In this document: positions 14,180 through 24,096 of the stretch, piece after piece | Position numbering within the stretch: position 1 is the first letter of the stretch | Layout of the letters: every line of letters begins with the position of its first letter | IMG/VR virus record: IMGVR_UViG_3300042895_000849 | Span: 1-49,522 of that record | Length of the DNA: 49,522 nucleotides | Reading direction: 5' to 3' (one strand) | DNA from: a virus | The notes under the pieces: generated by a model | Seen by the model: only the letters and a program-made list of their open reading frames with translations | Told to the model about the DNA's origin: nothing | Database searches by the model: none | Made by a program: the position numbers and the translations under genes

Positions 14180-14599
14180 ATGGCAGATACATTTCCAGCA
14201 GGCACAGAATCTATAAGAAATTTAACACCCAAATTTAATTATTTTTTAGTAGTTAAAGAAGATTCTATTGCAGACGATATTCCACAAAAAGAATATTTTG
14301 TTTATAGATTTAAAGTGGCACTTAGTGCTAGCGATGGAATTAGTGAATTAAAAAAATACTTTAAATTCATTCTAAATTCCCAGGTTTTTGTTTGTAACGA
14401 ACTTAGCGATGTTGAATATGCTACTGGAATTTTTTATCATCCATACTACAAGAATAGTAAAAAAGAACCTTTATCTTTCAGATTAAAAGAAATCCCTATT
14501 TATATGCAATCTGAAATAAGAGTTATTGATTTTAATAAGGATCTATACCAATACGGGAGTAAACCTATAATAAAGGATAATACATCTGTTATAATATAA
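14180..14599 (+). CDS. unknown structural-region protein
   Basis: A 139-residue protein (MADTFPAGTESIRNLTPKFN start), beta-rich, without a recognised domain. It is the first gene after the late-type motif and precedes neck and terminase genes, so a head-tail connector or completion role is likely by position. It has no obvious membrane or DNA-binding feature. Confidence 0.7.
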   Translation: MADTFPAGTESIRNLTPKFNYFLVVKEDSIADDIPQKEYFVYRFKVALSASDGISELKKYFKFILNSQVFVCNELSDVEYATGIFYHPYYKNSKKEPLSFRLKEIPIYMQSEIRVIDFNKDLYQYGSKPIIKDNTSVII

Positions 14600-14608
14600 T
14601 AATAAAAT

Positions 14609-15445
14609 ATGAATTTTTTAGAAAAATATAACACCGACGACGTATTCTTTAGAGGTATAATACTAGGTCTATTAACTGAGTTAAATCAAATAATAACTTA
14701 TGAACAAACTGATAATAACCAAGTAACCACTAAAATTTACATACCATTCTTTTATTCTATGGTAGGGGATGAACCATTCCTACAAGACTTCTATCTTTCT
14801 TATGAAGACTGCAATGGTAAGCCAGCATTTGCTGAAGGAAATTATGATGTTATACCAAGAGGAATTATCGAAATAGGATCAACAAGAATTGACTCAGGAT
14901 CGGCAACTACTAAATTTGTTAGAGGTTCTTATGTTAAGGAAGTCGAAAAAGAAGAGGGAAGTGAAATGGTTACTTTTTCTTCTTATTTTAATCCAATTCC
15001 ATTAAGTATACAAATTACTGCAAAAATAAAAGTTGATACCACTCTTGATGCTTTTAAAGTCCAACAAAGTGTTCTTGAAATTCTTTATAAAAGGTTTATA
15101 TACTATTTTTACTATAAAGGATTCAGAATACCAGTACAAGCGGTTCTCCCAGATGCACCACCAGATAAGCAGCCTAATAATTTCCAAATGTCTTATGGAT
15201 CTCAAAGAGGAGAAGCAATAACCCTTTCTTTCTCTATGGAGCTAGAAACATATCTTCCTGATTTGGATTTAACTACTGAAAGATTCAGAGGTAATTTAAT
15301 GCAAGGAGGAATAAAATTAAATGCTGAATTTGGTACAGCTCCTGCAGATAATAGCCAAATAATATCAGGATTAGGAGTTTATGCTATTAATAGCGACATA
15401 AAAGGGGAAACGGGTGCAACAGGATCTGGTCCAGCTAATCCTTAA
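14609..15445 (+). CDS. 15: gp15-like tail terminator / sheath stabiliser
   Basis: A 278-residue protein. It resembles T4 gp15 (272) in layout: an N-terminal helix with F-R-G/Y-x5-L (FFRGIILGLLTEL), a central NPIPLSIQITAKI stretch matching T4 NPSPIKMIYELSI, a following long helix, and a late TLSFSMELETYLPD matching gp15's SLTFEVNGWMYPP region. gp15 caps the finished tail and joins it to the neck. The last residues carry a short collagen-like run (GETGATG), unlike T4. The gene overlaps the convergent minus-strand gene by 4 nt at the stops. Similarity is weak and judged by eye. Confidence 0.62.
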   Translation: MNFLEKYNTDDVFFRGIILGLLTELNQIITYEQTDNNQVTTKIYIPFFYSMVGDEPFLQDFYLSYEDCNGKPAFAEGNYDVIPRGIIEIGSTRIDSGSATTKFVRGSYVKEVEKEEGSEMVTFSSYFNPIPLSIQITAKIKVDTTLDAFKVQQSVLEILYKRFIYYFYYKGFRIPVQAVLPDAPPDKQPNNFQMSYGSQRGEAITLSFSMELETYLPDLDLTTERFRGNLMQGGIKLNAEFGTAPADNSQIISGLGVYAINSDIKGETGATGSGPANP

Positions 15446-15753
15446 GAATTTAAAGGCTGATCATCTTTTACTTCTTCTTCTTCTTTTACTTCTTCTAGAT
15501 CAGTAACTCCAGAATCTTTAGATTTTCTATAACCTAAAAGAGTTGCACCTATTGATATAAGAATAATAGATTGAGTTAGTATATCTGCACTTTTATCTAA
15601 AAACATTTTATCGATACAGCCAAGTAAGAAACAAATACCCCCAATAAAAACTATATATAGACCCGATGTGCCACTCCCAGAAGTTTTTCCATCTGAGTTA
15701 GAAGTAAGTTGCGCGAAGCTAAACCTCTCCATAGTTGCTCTGAATTTTTTCAT
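15442..15753 (-). CDS. small membrane protein, two TM helices
   Basis: From the ATG at 15753 it is a 103-residue protein; the longer start at 15804 would overlap the divergent gene. The N-terminus MKKFRATMERFSFAQL is amphipathic, followed by a polar S/G/T-rich spacer, TM1 (LYIVFIGGICFLLGCI), TM2 (DILTQSIILISIGATLLGY) and an acidic tail (EEVKEEEEVKDD). A holin-like or membrane-anchored virion role is possible; no family is recognised. Minus-strand orientation inside the structural block is unusual, and its stop overlaps the stop of the gp15-like gene. Confidence 0.65.
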   Translation of the reverse strand: MKKFRATMERFSFAQLTSNSDGKTSGSGTSGLYIVFIGGICFLLGCIDKMFLDKSADILTQSIILISIGATLLGYRKSKDSGVTDLEEVKEEEEVKDDQPLNS

Positions 15754-15765
15754 ATTGTTTTTTCT

Positions 15766-15774
15766 GATATATAT
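15766..15774 (+). promoter_or_regulatory. GATATATAT late-type motif in a divergent region
   Basis: GATATATAT lies 17 nt before the ATG at 15792. Because ATATAT is self-complementary, it could also serve the minus-strand gene starting at 15753. Confidence 0.45.
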
Positions 15775-15791
15775 TACAAACAGTAGCCAAA

Positions 15792-17981
15792 ATGGCAGAG
15801 ACACTAATAGATTTTACTTCAATAGGAAATTACAGAATAATTTCTTGGAGCCAGCCATGGAAAAATGTTCAATCATTTAATGGGTGGATAATTGATACAA
15901 CAGGAGAAGATCCTCCACACATTTTTTTATATCTAGAATATAGATGGAGTATTAACGGGTCTAATTGGTCTTTATGGAGTCAATTGACAGAAGCATCAGT
16001 TCAGGCATTATCTATATCACCCGATAATCCATTATGGTTAGAGGCGAGAATGACTGCTACGTCGGATGAAAATTCTAGTCCTTATTACCCGCCAGGAACA
16101 CCTTTAAGCCCACCAATAGAATTATTAGACTTCGAATTTGATTTGACATATGTAACAGTAGATCCTAGAGATTTAATGGGAAATCCGCCTGCACCTATGT
16201 GTAGTAAAGAATTAACAAATTATCCCATAGTATTTTCAGATTGTAATTATACATTTAGACCATATGATATCAATAGGGCTATAAATCTATATCAGGATTT
16301 AAGCAAGATCGTAAATAATGTTTTTGGACACGAGGTTGTTTATTATTCAGTACAGCCACAAGGTAGAGGTAAAGATGTTGTATTAAAAGAGTATACATTA
16401 TTTGATGTAGTAGAAGAAAAATGTGTGAAGGTAATGGTACCCAATAATACATTCCCTGATGCAGCTTTAACTTTCGATACCTACGGATTAAACTTTAATC
16501 AACCATTTGAAATCCATATTGATAGAAAATATTTTGAAAGCATATTTGGAAAAGCATCACAGCCAAGAAAAAGAGATATCATTTTCTTTCCCTTAACTAA
16601 TAGAATTTATCAAATAGATTCAATGTATGTGTTTAGGGATATAAATAATTATCCTGTATATTTTAAGATTCAGTTAGTTAAATATGAGATTAAGAAAAAC
16701 ACATCTTTTGTCAATCCTGCTGCAGAAACTGAATTATTAGATTACACGGTAAACACCCAAAAATTATTTGGAGAGGAAATAGAAAACCAAGAGATTGAAT
16801 TAACCAAACCCCAACAATATGCAGTGACGTCGCAAAGAAGATTGGAAGATCCTATAAGATCATATATTAGCAAAGAACTTCCTATAATAGAATATGATCT
16901 AAATAATAACTGGACGATAGTTTTTAATAATTATTATGATTTAGATAAATTATTTATTGACTCACAAAATGCAGTAGATCCTGCATCTCCTGCATTATTA
17001 GATTTTGAAAGAGATGCTGTTAGATGGAAATCTGATCCAGTTTTAACAGCTACAGACGAAAGATCATTTATGTGCTGGTTTAGAACAAGAAATTTCTTAG
17101 ATAGAAGTAGATTAGTTCCTAAGCCCGCTCCTAAATTGTCAATAACTATTGATACAATAGGAACAAATGAAATAACTTACACAACTTATCCAATACCACA
17201 TAAATTAAGTCTTGGAGAAAATCCTAATGGATTTATATCAATACTCGGGGATGGAATAAGATCTGGCGGATTTGAAATACTAGAAATAGTCGATCAATTC
17301 AGATTTAAAATAAAAGATGATGGAGCAGCAGCACCAGGTACTACTGCAGGATGGAAAGCTCAAAAAGCTCAAACAAGAATTCTATTCGATGGATATTACG
17401 GGGGACAAGGATTACGTATAGATTTCATATGGAGCGGATCAAATGCAGTCGCTAGTCCAACAGATAATAATTATATAGAAACAGGAAGTTTTAGAATAAA
17501 GATAAATAACTTAGAAGTATACTCTCCGTTTGGGGCTGGAATAGCTAGTACCATAGGACAATTTATACCTTCTGTAGATGATTGGTACGGATTTGTTTTT
17601 AATTTTTCTAACATATTCAGACAATATTCACTAAAGGTTTGGCAATTGACTTATGATCCTGATAATCCGCTAGCTCAAACTTCGGATTTGAGTCTAATAC
17701 ATTCAACGGATGGAGTTACTTCACAGGCTTATACTTTTAATATTACGCCTGTAATTGATAATAATTATGATAGTCCATTTTACGGAACTAATAATTATTC
17801 ATATAAAACTAGTTCTTGTCCACTTTGGGCAACTAACTATAGATTTTTTAAACATATGGTAGAAGAGGAAAAACAGTCAACAATGCTAAATCAGAATATA
17901 ATAGGAGATGCGCATCTTGCTATTATAATAGATAATGCTAAACCTATATTAAAACTTCCTAAGGTCGCCAGAAACAGATAA
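15792..17981 (+). CDS. 14: gp14-like neck protein with added lectin-like domain
   Basis: A 729-residue protein, almost three times T4 gp14 (256). Residues about 165-310 match the gp14 pattern: a GHEVVYYSVQ start (T4 GVECYYVP), then a YGLNFNQPFEIHIDRKYF stretch (T4 FGMQVQDEVTLSINPNLF), then KRDIIFFPLTNRIYQI (T4 EGDLIYFPMDNSLFEI). The first 125 residues form a fibronectin-like/beta domain, and about 420-640 looks like a LamG/concanavalin-type domain (ERSFMCWFRTRN, later SVDDWYGFVFNFSN). gp14 with gp13 builds the neck that joins head and tail. The extra lectin-like part may decorate the collar. Domain assignment outside the core is tentative. Confidence 0.62.
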   Translation: MAETLIDFTSIGNYRIISWSQPWKNVQSFNGWIIDTTGEDPPHIFLYLEYRWSINGSNWSLWSQLTEASVQALSISPDNPLWLEARMTATSDENSSPYYPPGTPLSPPIELLDFEFDLTYVTVDPRDLMGNPPAPMCSKELTNYPIVFSDCNYTFRPYDINRAINLYQDLSKIVNNVFGHEVVYYSVQPQGRGKDVVLKEYTLFDVVEEKCVKVMVPNNTFPDAALTFDTYGLNFNQPFEIHIDRKYFESIFGKASQPRKRDIIFFPLTNRIYQIDSMYVFRDINNYPVYFKIQLVKYEIKKNTSFVNPAAETELLDYTVNTQKLFGEEIENQEIELTKPQQYAVTSQRRLEDPIRSYISKELPIIEYDLNNNWTIVFNNYYDLDKLFIDSQNAVDPASPALLDFERDAVRWKSDPVLTATDERSFMCWFRTRNFLDRSRLVPKPAPKLSITIDTIGTNEITYTTYPIPHKLSLGENPNGFISILGDGIRSGGFEILEIVDQFRFKIKDDGAAAPGTTAGWKAQKAQTRILFDGYYGGQGLRIDFIWSGSNAVASPTDNNYIETGSFRIKINNLEVYSPFGAGIASTIGQFIPSVDDWYGFVFNFSNIFRQYSLKVWQLTYDPDNPLAQTSDLSLIHSTDGVTSQAYTFNITPVIDNNYDSPFYGTNNYSYKTSSCPLWATNYRFFKHMVEEEKQSTMLNQNIIGDAHLAIIIDNAKPILKLPKVARNR

Positions 17982-17984
17982 TTT

Positions 17985-18755
17985 ATGCCAAGAAGAAAAC
18001 CAAAAATACCGAATCTTTCAAAAGAGGCAGAGCTTAATCTTAAAGATAAGCTTGATGGAATTGTTTTAGCAGATGAAATGCTAGCAGGACTAAGTACACC
18101 GGATATCCCGGCAATGAAGCCTCAGAGATTCATAAATGTAGATTCAGTAAAGAATGAGGTAGAAACAGAAGCTAGAGCTATACTAGATTCATTATCTAGA
18201 TTCTATGCCGATTTAGAAGATATTCCAGAAGACAGTTATTTAAAACACAAACAGAAAATAGATGCTCTTAATATATCAACTATGGCATTTCAGATAAGAA
18301 CTGCACAGCATGCTATATCGAAGCTTGTAGAAGAAATAGATTCAGGAAGAATGGAGCCTAGGCTTTTTGAGGTTCTAGCACAGCTTCAAAATCAGATCAT
18401 GCAAATGCCTAAAAATTTCTCTAACTACATGTCACAAATGGAGAAAAATTACAAACAGCTTAAAAATGAATCAGAAGAGATTAAAAGAGGCGGTAATATC
18501 CAATTAGATGAACACGGAAATGTTATACAAACTGACGAAAATATGGATCTTTTAAAAGTAAGAGGTACTAAAAGTTTAATGGAAAATTTACAATCTGTAA
18601 TAAAATCTGGTAATCTTGTTAAAGACGCAGAAATAGTACCGCCTAACGATGATCTAATAAATCCACGAACAAAATTCGGAACAGGATCAGGCGATTTATC
18701 TTTAGGCGGAGATGATGATATTGACTTTGTAATAGAAGATGATATTTTCGAATAA
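17985..18755 (+). CDS. 16: gp16-like small terminase subunit
   Basis: A 256-residue protein placed directly before the large terminase, as in T4. The central part (about 60-165) is helical with a long coiled coil; its IRTAQHAISKLVEEIDSGRM segment and the MEPRLFEVLAQLQNQI segment after it parallel T4 gp16's central helices (MEVFATLMGQM). The C-terminus is acidic and Gly-rich (DLSLGGDDDIDFVIEDD) and may contact gp17. Small terminases form rings that recognise DNA and stimulate packaging ATPase. It is longer than T4 gp16 (164), mostly in the N-terminus. The call relies mainly on position and coiled-coil pattern. Confidence 0.65.
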   Translation: MPRRKPKIPNLSKEAELNLKDKLDGIVLADEMLAGLSTPDIPAMKPQRFINVDSVKNEVETEARAILDSLSRFYADLEDIPEDSYLKHKQKIDALNISTMAFQIRTAQHAISKLVEEIDSGRMEPRLFEVLAQLQNQIMQMPKNFSNYMSQMEKNYKQLKNESEEIKRGGNIQLDEHGNVIQTDENMDLLKVRGTKSLMENLQSVIKSGNLVKDAEIVPPNDDLINPRTKFGTGSGDLSLGGDDDIDFVIEDDIFE

Positions 18756-18765
18756 TTAATTTATT

Positions 18766-20571
18766 ATGGCACTTAAAGAAGATAAAATAGGTAATTTTTG
18801 GTCGACTGAAAAAGTTGATCAATTAAACTATAATGCAGAAGAAAATGGTATAGACTATAAAGATGTTGATAATCCTTATCATGAGAATGATCCAGAATTA
18901 AGAAAGGGACAAATTCTATTCGAATACACTGAATGGGAATTAGAGGAGATGAGAAAATGTGCAGAGAATGTTGTTTATTTTGCAAATAAGTATTGTAAAG
19001 TAATGACAGATGATGGTATACAGAAGATAAATCTTAGGGATTACCAGATACAGATCCTAGATCAATATCAAACTCACAGAAAAAATATATTCGTTTCTCC
19101 AAGACAATCAGGTAAAACTATAACTTCCTCCATATTTCTTTTATGGTATTTACTTTTTAATTTTGAAAAGAATGCTATGATTATGGCAAACATTGGAGAT
19201 ACTGCTGCGGAATTAATGGATAAGATCAAAGTTATTATGAAAGGACTTCCTTTCTTCTTAAAGCCAGGTCTAATCGTCTATAATGTAATGACCATGAAGT
19301 TTGATAACGGATGTAGAATAATGGCTAAGACGACAACTAAAACATCGTCTATCGGTTACACAATTCATATGTTATACATGGATGAGTTCGCACACATTAA
19401 CCCTAACTTTATCAATCAGTTCTTTAAATCAGTTTACCCTACTATATCTTCTTCACAGATAGCCAGAGTTATTATAACTTCCACTCCTAACGGAATGAAT
19501 AAATTCTGGGAACTTTATAAAGGAGCAATAGAAGGGGAGAATGAATTTAATCCAATCAGAGTTGAATGGTGGCAAATTCCAAATAGGGATGAGGAATGGA
19601 AAAGGAAAGAAATTGCAGCATTAGGGTCTGAGGAGGATTTTAATCAAGAATATGGCTGCCAATTCCTTTCATCATCAAGACTTCTATTGGATTCTTACAC
19701 ATTAAAAAGATTAAAAAATAGTGAAGAACAATTCATTTTTCACGAACTCTCCCCGTTCGAAAATAGTCCAATAGATTATTCTAGCCTTATATGGCATCCT
19801 AAATTCGATCCCACATCAATTTTTGAAAAGGATGGTCAAAGATTTTATGTTTCAATAGATACAGCAAGTGGTGGAGGAGGAGATTATTCAGTAGCAAATA
19901 TATTTAAGGTTGCTCCTATGCCATCTAATGTCATTAAGAATAAAAAATTCTTTGAGGATGAGAGCGATTTCTTCTGTCTTTTACAAGTTGGTATTTTTAG
20001 ATCTAACACAATAGAGATAGACGAATTTAAAGCTTTGTTAGAGATATTAATAGGAAGTATATTAGGTGTTGATAATACAAGAATAGTTCTAGAGCTTAAT
20101 TATAAAGGGGAAATTCTAATGGATAAACTTTTAGATTGTGAAGAATTCTTTGACGAAATGTTTGTTTATACAAAACATTCTGAAGCTTCGAATAGATTAA
20201 AGCCTGGAATTAAACTAACCGTTAAGAATAAAGAAAAATTCTGCTACGATTTAAAAATAAATACAAGATCTTCTAAAATAATTCCATGTAGTAAAAACGG
20301 AATACACGAATTAGCTAACTTTGGAATAAATCCAAATGGGAGTTTTTCTAGTCAAATAGGTAAAGATGATGAGGCAATGACACTGGTAAATATAAATTGT
20401 ATATTTGATAACGGAGATTTTCAAGAGACAGTTTCTGACCTGTATGATATAATACCAGAAAAATTCAGAAAATTAATGGAAGAAAGGTTAACTGAAAATG
20501 TAGAATCCATTCAAAACAAGACTAATGACCTTTCAAGTTATACTTTCTTAAACGGACTCCTTGATTCTTGA
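18766..20571 (+). CDS. 17: gp17-like large terminase (packaging ATPase-nuclease)
   Basis: A 601-residue protein, near T4 gp17 (610). ATPase: Walker A SPRQSGKT at 111-118 (T4 SRQLGKT type) and Walker B MLYMDEFAH with Asp206-Glu207, followed by the coupling motif ITSTPNG. Nuclease: an RNase H-like domain starting SIDTASGGGGDYS near 364, with later acidic residues. It pumps DNA into the prohead through the portal and cuts concatemers. It starts 10 nt after gene 16. Confidence 0.95.
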   Translation: MALKEDKIGNFWSTEKVDQLNYNAEENGIDYKDVDNPYHENDPELRKGQILFEYTEWELEEMRKCAENVVYFANKYCKVMTDDGIQKINLRDYQIQILDQYQTHRKNIFVSPRQSGKTITSSIFLLWYLLFNFEKNAMIMANIGDTAAELMDKIKVIMKGLPFFLKPGLIVYNVMTMKFDNGCRIMAKTTTKTSSIGYTIHMLYMDEFAHINPNFINQFFKSVYPTISSSQIARVIITSTPNGMNKFWELYKGAIEGENEFNPIRVEWWQIPNRDEEWKRKEIAALGSEEDFNQEYGCQFLSSSRLLLDSYTLKRLKNSEEQFIFHELSPFENSPIDYSSLIWHPKFDPTSIFEKDGQRFYVSIDTASGGGGDYSVANIFKVAPMPSNVIKNKKFFEDESDFFCLLQVGIFRSNTIEIDEFKALLEILIGSILGVDNTRIVLELNYKGEILMDKLLDCEEFFDEMFVYTKHSEASNRLKPGIKLTVKNKEKFCYDLKINTRSSKIIPCSKNGIHELANFGINPNGSFSSQIGKDDEAMTLVNINCIFDNGDFQETVSDLYDIIPEKFRKLMEERLTENVESIQNKTNDLSSYTFLNGLLDS

Positions 20572-20580
20572 GAGACGAAT

Positions 20581-20634
20581 GATATATACATAGAAAAAGA
20601 AGTCTAAAGCAGTATACTTCTTCGATATATAAAA
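20581..20634 (+). promoter_or_regulatory. tandem late-type motifs flanking a hairpin before the sheath gene
   Basis: GATATATACA (20581-20590) and GATATATAAAA (20624-20634) flank a 7-bp stem AAGAAGT/ACTTCTT (20597-20603 with 20616-20622). There is no T tract, so it is not a standard terminator. The second motif is 15 nt before the ATG at 20650. Doubled motifs fit strong expression of sheath. Confidence 0.5.
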
Positions 20635-20649
20635 AAATAAAAATTAAAG

Positions 20650-23600
20650 ATGGCCAAACAAGTTAAACTTGACTTATCCCAATTCAAAGCATCGGGTGTT
20701 TACACATTAGAATTTGATGCTTCGGAAAATATTATCATTAATCCTCAGACGATTAGATTAGTAATAGGTTACTCTAATATTGGACCTTTCAATACTCCAG
20801 TATATTGTCCCGATATTACAACTTTCCAGTCAGTATTTGGGAGTACTGATAAAGCTTTAGAGAAAAAAGGATCATTCTTTCATAGATCTGTTTTAACATG
20901 TTTAGGGAGTGGACCTGTATTTGCTTTAAATCTAAGATCACTTAACAATACCGTAGATACTAACGGAGATCCTGATTACGCTGCTGGTGCTGACGTTGCT
21001 AGATATCGTGCTTTCTCTATGGATTCAGAAGAGCAAAATGGTGCTAATGCAACAGGAGCATATTCAGATCCTTTGACAAATCAGGATAAATTAGTTTCTT
21101 CTTATTACAACAAAGAGAAATTCTGGTTCCCAGACACTAATTATTTCTTAGCAACTGAAGATTCTGCTGGTGCACAACCAGATACAAGAAAATTATTCAG
21201 CCTTGTTAACTTAGGTCAAAATCCAGTAAGTATTATAGTAAGAAAATCTTTAGATTCTAGATTTCCTTTAAGAGGATTTGATATTACAGCTAGAGAATAT
21301 TTTGGAGCTGATAATGTACCTTCTTATATGAATCAATACGATTATCTTTCAGATTGGTTTATTGATGTAATCGTAATTAGTGGAAATTGGACCGATTATC
21401 AAGCTTTAGCTAATGACCCAGTTTATAACACATATTTCACTTCTAAAGGATTTATTAAATCACAAATAGATAATTTCTTATCACAAAATGGAGTTAATAC
21501 TTTATTAACTGTTACTGGTACTATTATTCCTAACTTTACAGACCAAAACGGTACTCTTAGATACATTCAGACATTAATTAACAACCAAACACCAACTACT
21601 GGTATATTCTGTGCAGTTAATGAAGAAGCTTTAGATGATTTATTAGTAAACTCTTCAGTTTTTGATCTAGTTGGTCATCACTTAGTTGATGAAACTACTC
21701 CTGATGCTGATATCACTTCAGTTCCTAGGAATTTAAATTTCTTATCTTATAGCCAAAATCTATTTGCAGATTACACTTACGATAGAAATGTAGACGGTTC
21801 TACTACAGGTACAGAGATTTCTGATTCTGGAGTTTCTCCTTCTACTGGCTTTGATATATTACCAGAAACTGGTACATTATTAATAGATACTAACTACAAT
21901 GTTATAGGAGACGCTGGAATACCTTTCACTGAATTTGATACATATTCTACTACTGCTAGAGATGGGGGATCTATTTATTTAGATACTAAATTTCAAAACC
22001 CAACTCTACACGATACACAAATTACAACTTTAACACAATTCTTAGATACTACGCCAGATTCACCTGCTGAAAGATGGGTATTAGGTAAAGTTACATCTAC
22101 CTTACCAACAGCTGGTTATTTAGGATTCTACGTTGGTGACTTAGTTAAGATTAAGGTAACTGAAGCTAAATTTATTACTAATAACACTTTACCAACAGGT
22201 CTAAAACAACAGGTAAGAATCAGAATGAATCACCCTTTAGTTGGTTCTACTGCTTCTACAACATATGTTGAACCTTGGTACGAAACAAATAAAAGTACAG
22301 TGGATGCTTACCAGATTGGTACTCCAGATTACTTTGATAATGATGATGTTTTCTTCTCACCAGATATCCCAGTAGGTACAGATAGCTATTTAGCTTATGA
22401 AAACTCTCTTATGTACAGAGACTGGACTAAGGGAAATATTGGAGATGGTGATCAAGACTGGAAAGATGATACTGGATCTCTTAAACAATACTTAAAATTT
22501 GAAGTAAATGTAGATAGAGACGGTTATAAAATCCTAGTCTGTAGAGCGTTTTCAGAGGATACCCTCACAACTCCTGAAGCAATTGAAGGATTTGGCGATA
22601 CTTTTATTAGTTCTTTACCTACTGGTACTAATGCAGTTGGAACATACCAATTTAATATCGTTTCAACAACAGGTAACATTAGTGATTATATTGATATTGT
22701 TACTCAATTACAGCCTAACGTTATTGAATTAACTACAGCAATTGCTAATTCTTCAGGAATTAAAGTGGGAGATCTATTAGTTTCTACTGACACTCAAATT
22801 TACGATAATCCATTAACTGAGAATCTTCAGTCAAGATTAACTAGAGTACTTGAGGTTAAAACAGTATCTTCTGCTTCTTCCCCTGGTATTTACACAGTAC
22901 AAGTTAAAACTGAAAGACCTATTAAATTGTATCCAGGTACAACAACAAGAGTTTTGAGCTTTAAAAATATACAAGAATTTGTTACATCTTTCAATTTCAC
23001 TTATCTACCAGGAGCTCAGATTAAAGCTGCTTCTGTACCAAACGGAACAGATACAAGAATGAATGAGATCTTGGACGTACTTTCTAATACAAACTTAGCA
23101 AGAACATTAGCTGATACTGACGTAATCACATTCAGATACATCGTAGATACATTCGACGGAGGTATTCAACCAAACTGTAAATTCCAACTTACTAGACTTG
23201 CTAAAAACAGACAAAAATGTTTAGCAATTTGTAATGTGCCTTCAATGAAGAAATTCTCTGATTCTATTGATCCTAGATTTACTTCAGCACCTACAGCAAC
23301 AGATCCAGCTCCAATTTTACAAGCTAGATATATTGCAGACGGAGGTAACTTAAGTTTGAATCCTTCATTCACGTTCTCTTTACCTGATGAAGACTTAGGA
23401 GCAAAATTCTCAGGATTCTTCTCTCCTTTCTTAACAATCAGAGAGAATGGTAAGAACTTAAACGTTCCACCATCAGCATACGTTTCTAACAACTTCATTC
23501 GTAAATTTATTACAGGTGAACCTTATTCAATCGTAGCTGGTCTTAAAAGAGGTATTATCTCTGCTGGTAACTTAGTTGGTCTTGAGTATGATTTCGATAT

Positions 23601-24051
23601 TGAAGATAGAGAATACTTAGAGCCATTCGGTATCAATCCAATCATCAGAAAAAGAGGTGTTGGTATTGTTATCTACGGTAACCAAACAAGCTACCAAAGA
23701 ACTAACTCAGCATTTAATAACTTACACGTTAGAGACTTATTAATCACTATTGAATCTGCAATAGAGCAAATACTTTCTAACTATGTGTTTGATTTTAACG
23801 AAGACAATGTAAGACTTGAAATTAAAACATTAGTAGACAATTATTTAACTGGAGTAAGATCTGTTGGAGGTATTTATAACTACTTATCTATTATGGACTC
23901 TTCTAATAATACACCTGCAATCATTGATCAAAATATTGGTATTATTGACGTAATTATTGAACCTGCAAGAGGTATTCATAAGTTTATTAATAGAATGACA
24001 GTTACTAGAACAGGTGGTATTGCTTCTGGAGGATTTTTGCAATTTAGTTAA
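20650..24051 (+). CDS. 18: gp18-like contractile tail sheath, oversized
   Basis: A 1133-residue sheath protein; T4 gp18 has 659. The C-terminal 140 residues match the conserved sheath domain: VGIVIYGNQTSYQRTNSAFN, then LHVRDLLITIESAI (T4: AFNRLNVRRLFNVIEKDV), ending in RMTVTRTGGIASGG. The N-terminal region opens with VYTLEFDASENIIINPQ and the LVIGYSNIGPFNTPVY strand usual for sheath. The extra roughly 450 residues fall in the middle (about 120-800), where sheath proteins carry outward-facing domains, so they probably decorate the tail surface. Copies wrap the gp19 tube and contract on infection. Paired tube genes follow. Confidence 0.92.
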   Translation: MAKQVKLDLSQFKASGVYTLEFDASENIIINPQTIRLVIGYSNIGPFNTPVYCPDITTFQSVFGSTDKALEKKGSFFHRSVLTCLGSGPVFALNLRSLNNTVDTNGDPDYAAGADVARYRAFSMDSEEQNGANATGAYSDPLTNQDKLVSSYYNKEKFWFPDTNYFLATEDSAGAQPDTRKLFSLVNLGQNPVSIIVRKSLDSRFPLRGFDITAREYFGADNVPSYMNQYDYLSDWFIDVIVISGNWTDYQALANDPVYNTYFTSKGFIKSQIDNFLSQNGVNTLLTVTGTIIPNFTDQNGTLRYIQTLINNQTPTTGIFCAVNEEALDDLLVNSSVFDLVGHHLVDETTPDADITSVPRNLNFLSYSQNLFADYTYDRNVDGSTTGTEISDSGVSPSTGFDILPETGTLLIDTNYNVIGDAGIPFTEFDTYSTTARDGGSIYLDTKFQNPTLHDTQITTLTQFLDTTPDSPAERWVLGKVTSTLPTAGYLGFYVGDLVKIKVTEAKFITNNTLPTGLKQQVRIRMNHPLVGSTASTTYVEPWYETNKSTVDAYQIGTPDYFDNDDVFFSPDIPVGTDSYLAYENSLMYRDWTKGNIGDGDQDWKDDTGSLKQYLKFEVNVDRDGYKILVCRAFSEDTLTTPEAIEGFGDTFISSLPTGTNAVGTYQFNIVSTTGNISDYIDIVTQLQPNVIELTTAIANSSGIKVGDLLVSTDTQIYDNPLTENLQSRLTRVLEVKTVSSASSPGIYTVQVKTERPIKLYPGTTTRVLSFKNIQEFVTSFNFTYLPGAQIKAASVPNGTDTRMNEILDVLSNTNLARTLADTDVITFRYIVDTFDGGIQPNCKFQLTRLAKNRQKCLAICNVPSMKKFSDSIDPRFTSAPTATDPAPILQARYIADGGNLSLNPSFTFSLPDEDLGAKFSGFFSPFLTIRENGKNLNVPPSAYVSNNFIRKFITGEPYSIVAGLKRGIISAGNLVGLEYDFDIEDREYLEPFGINPIIRKRGVGIVIYGNQTSYQRTNSAFNNLHVRDLLITIESAIEQILSNYVFDFNEDNVRLEIKTLVDNYLTGVRSVGGIYNYLSIMDSSNNTPAIIDQNIGIIDVIIEPARGIHKFINRMTVTRTGGIASGGFLQFS

Positions 24052-24078
24052 TAGATTTGTAAATAAATCAGGGAGAAA

Positions 24079-24090
24079 AATATATAAAAT
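24079..24090 (+). promoter_or_regulatory. AATATATAAAAT late-type motif
   Basis: AATATATAAAAT lies 6 nt before the ATG of the first tube gene at 24097, following an A/T-rich leader. Confidence 0.4.
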
Positions 24091-24096
24091 AAAAAC

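Noticed and set aside
15002-15221. Small ORFs on both strands inside the gp15-like gene
   Set aside because: They are shadows within a well-supported gene and have no independent leader or motif.
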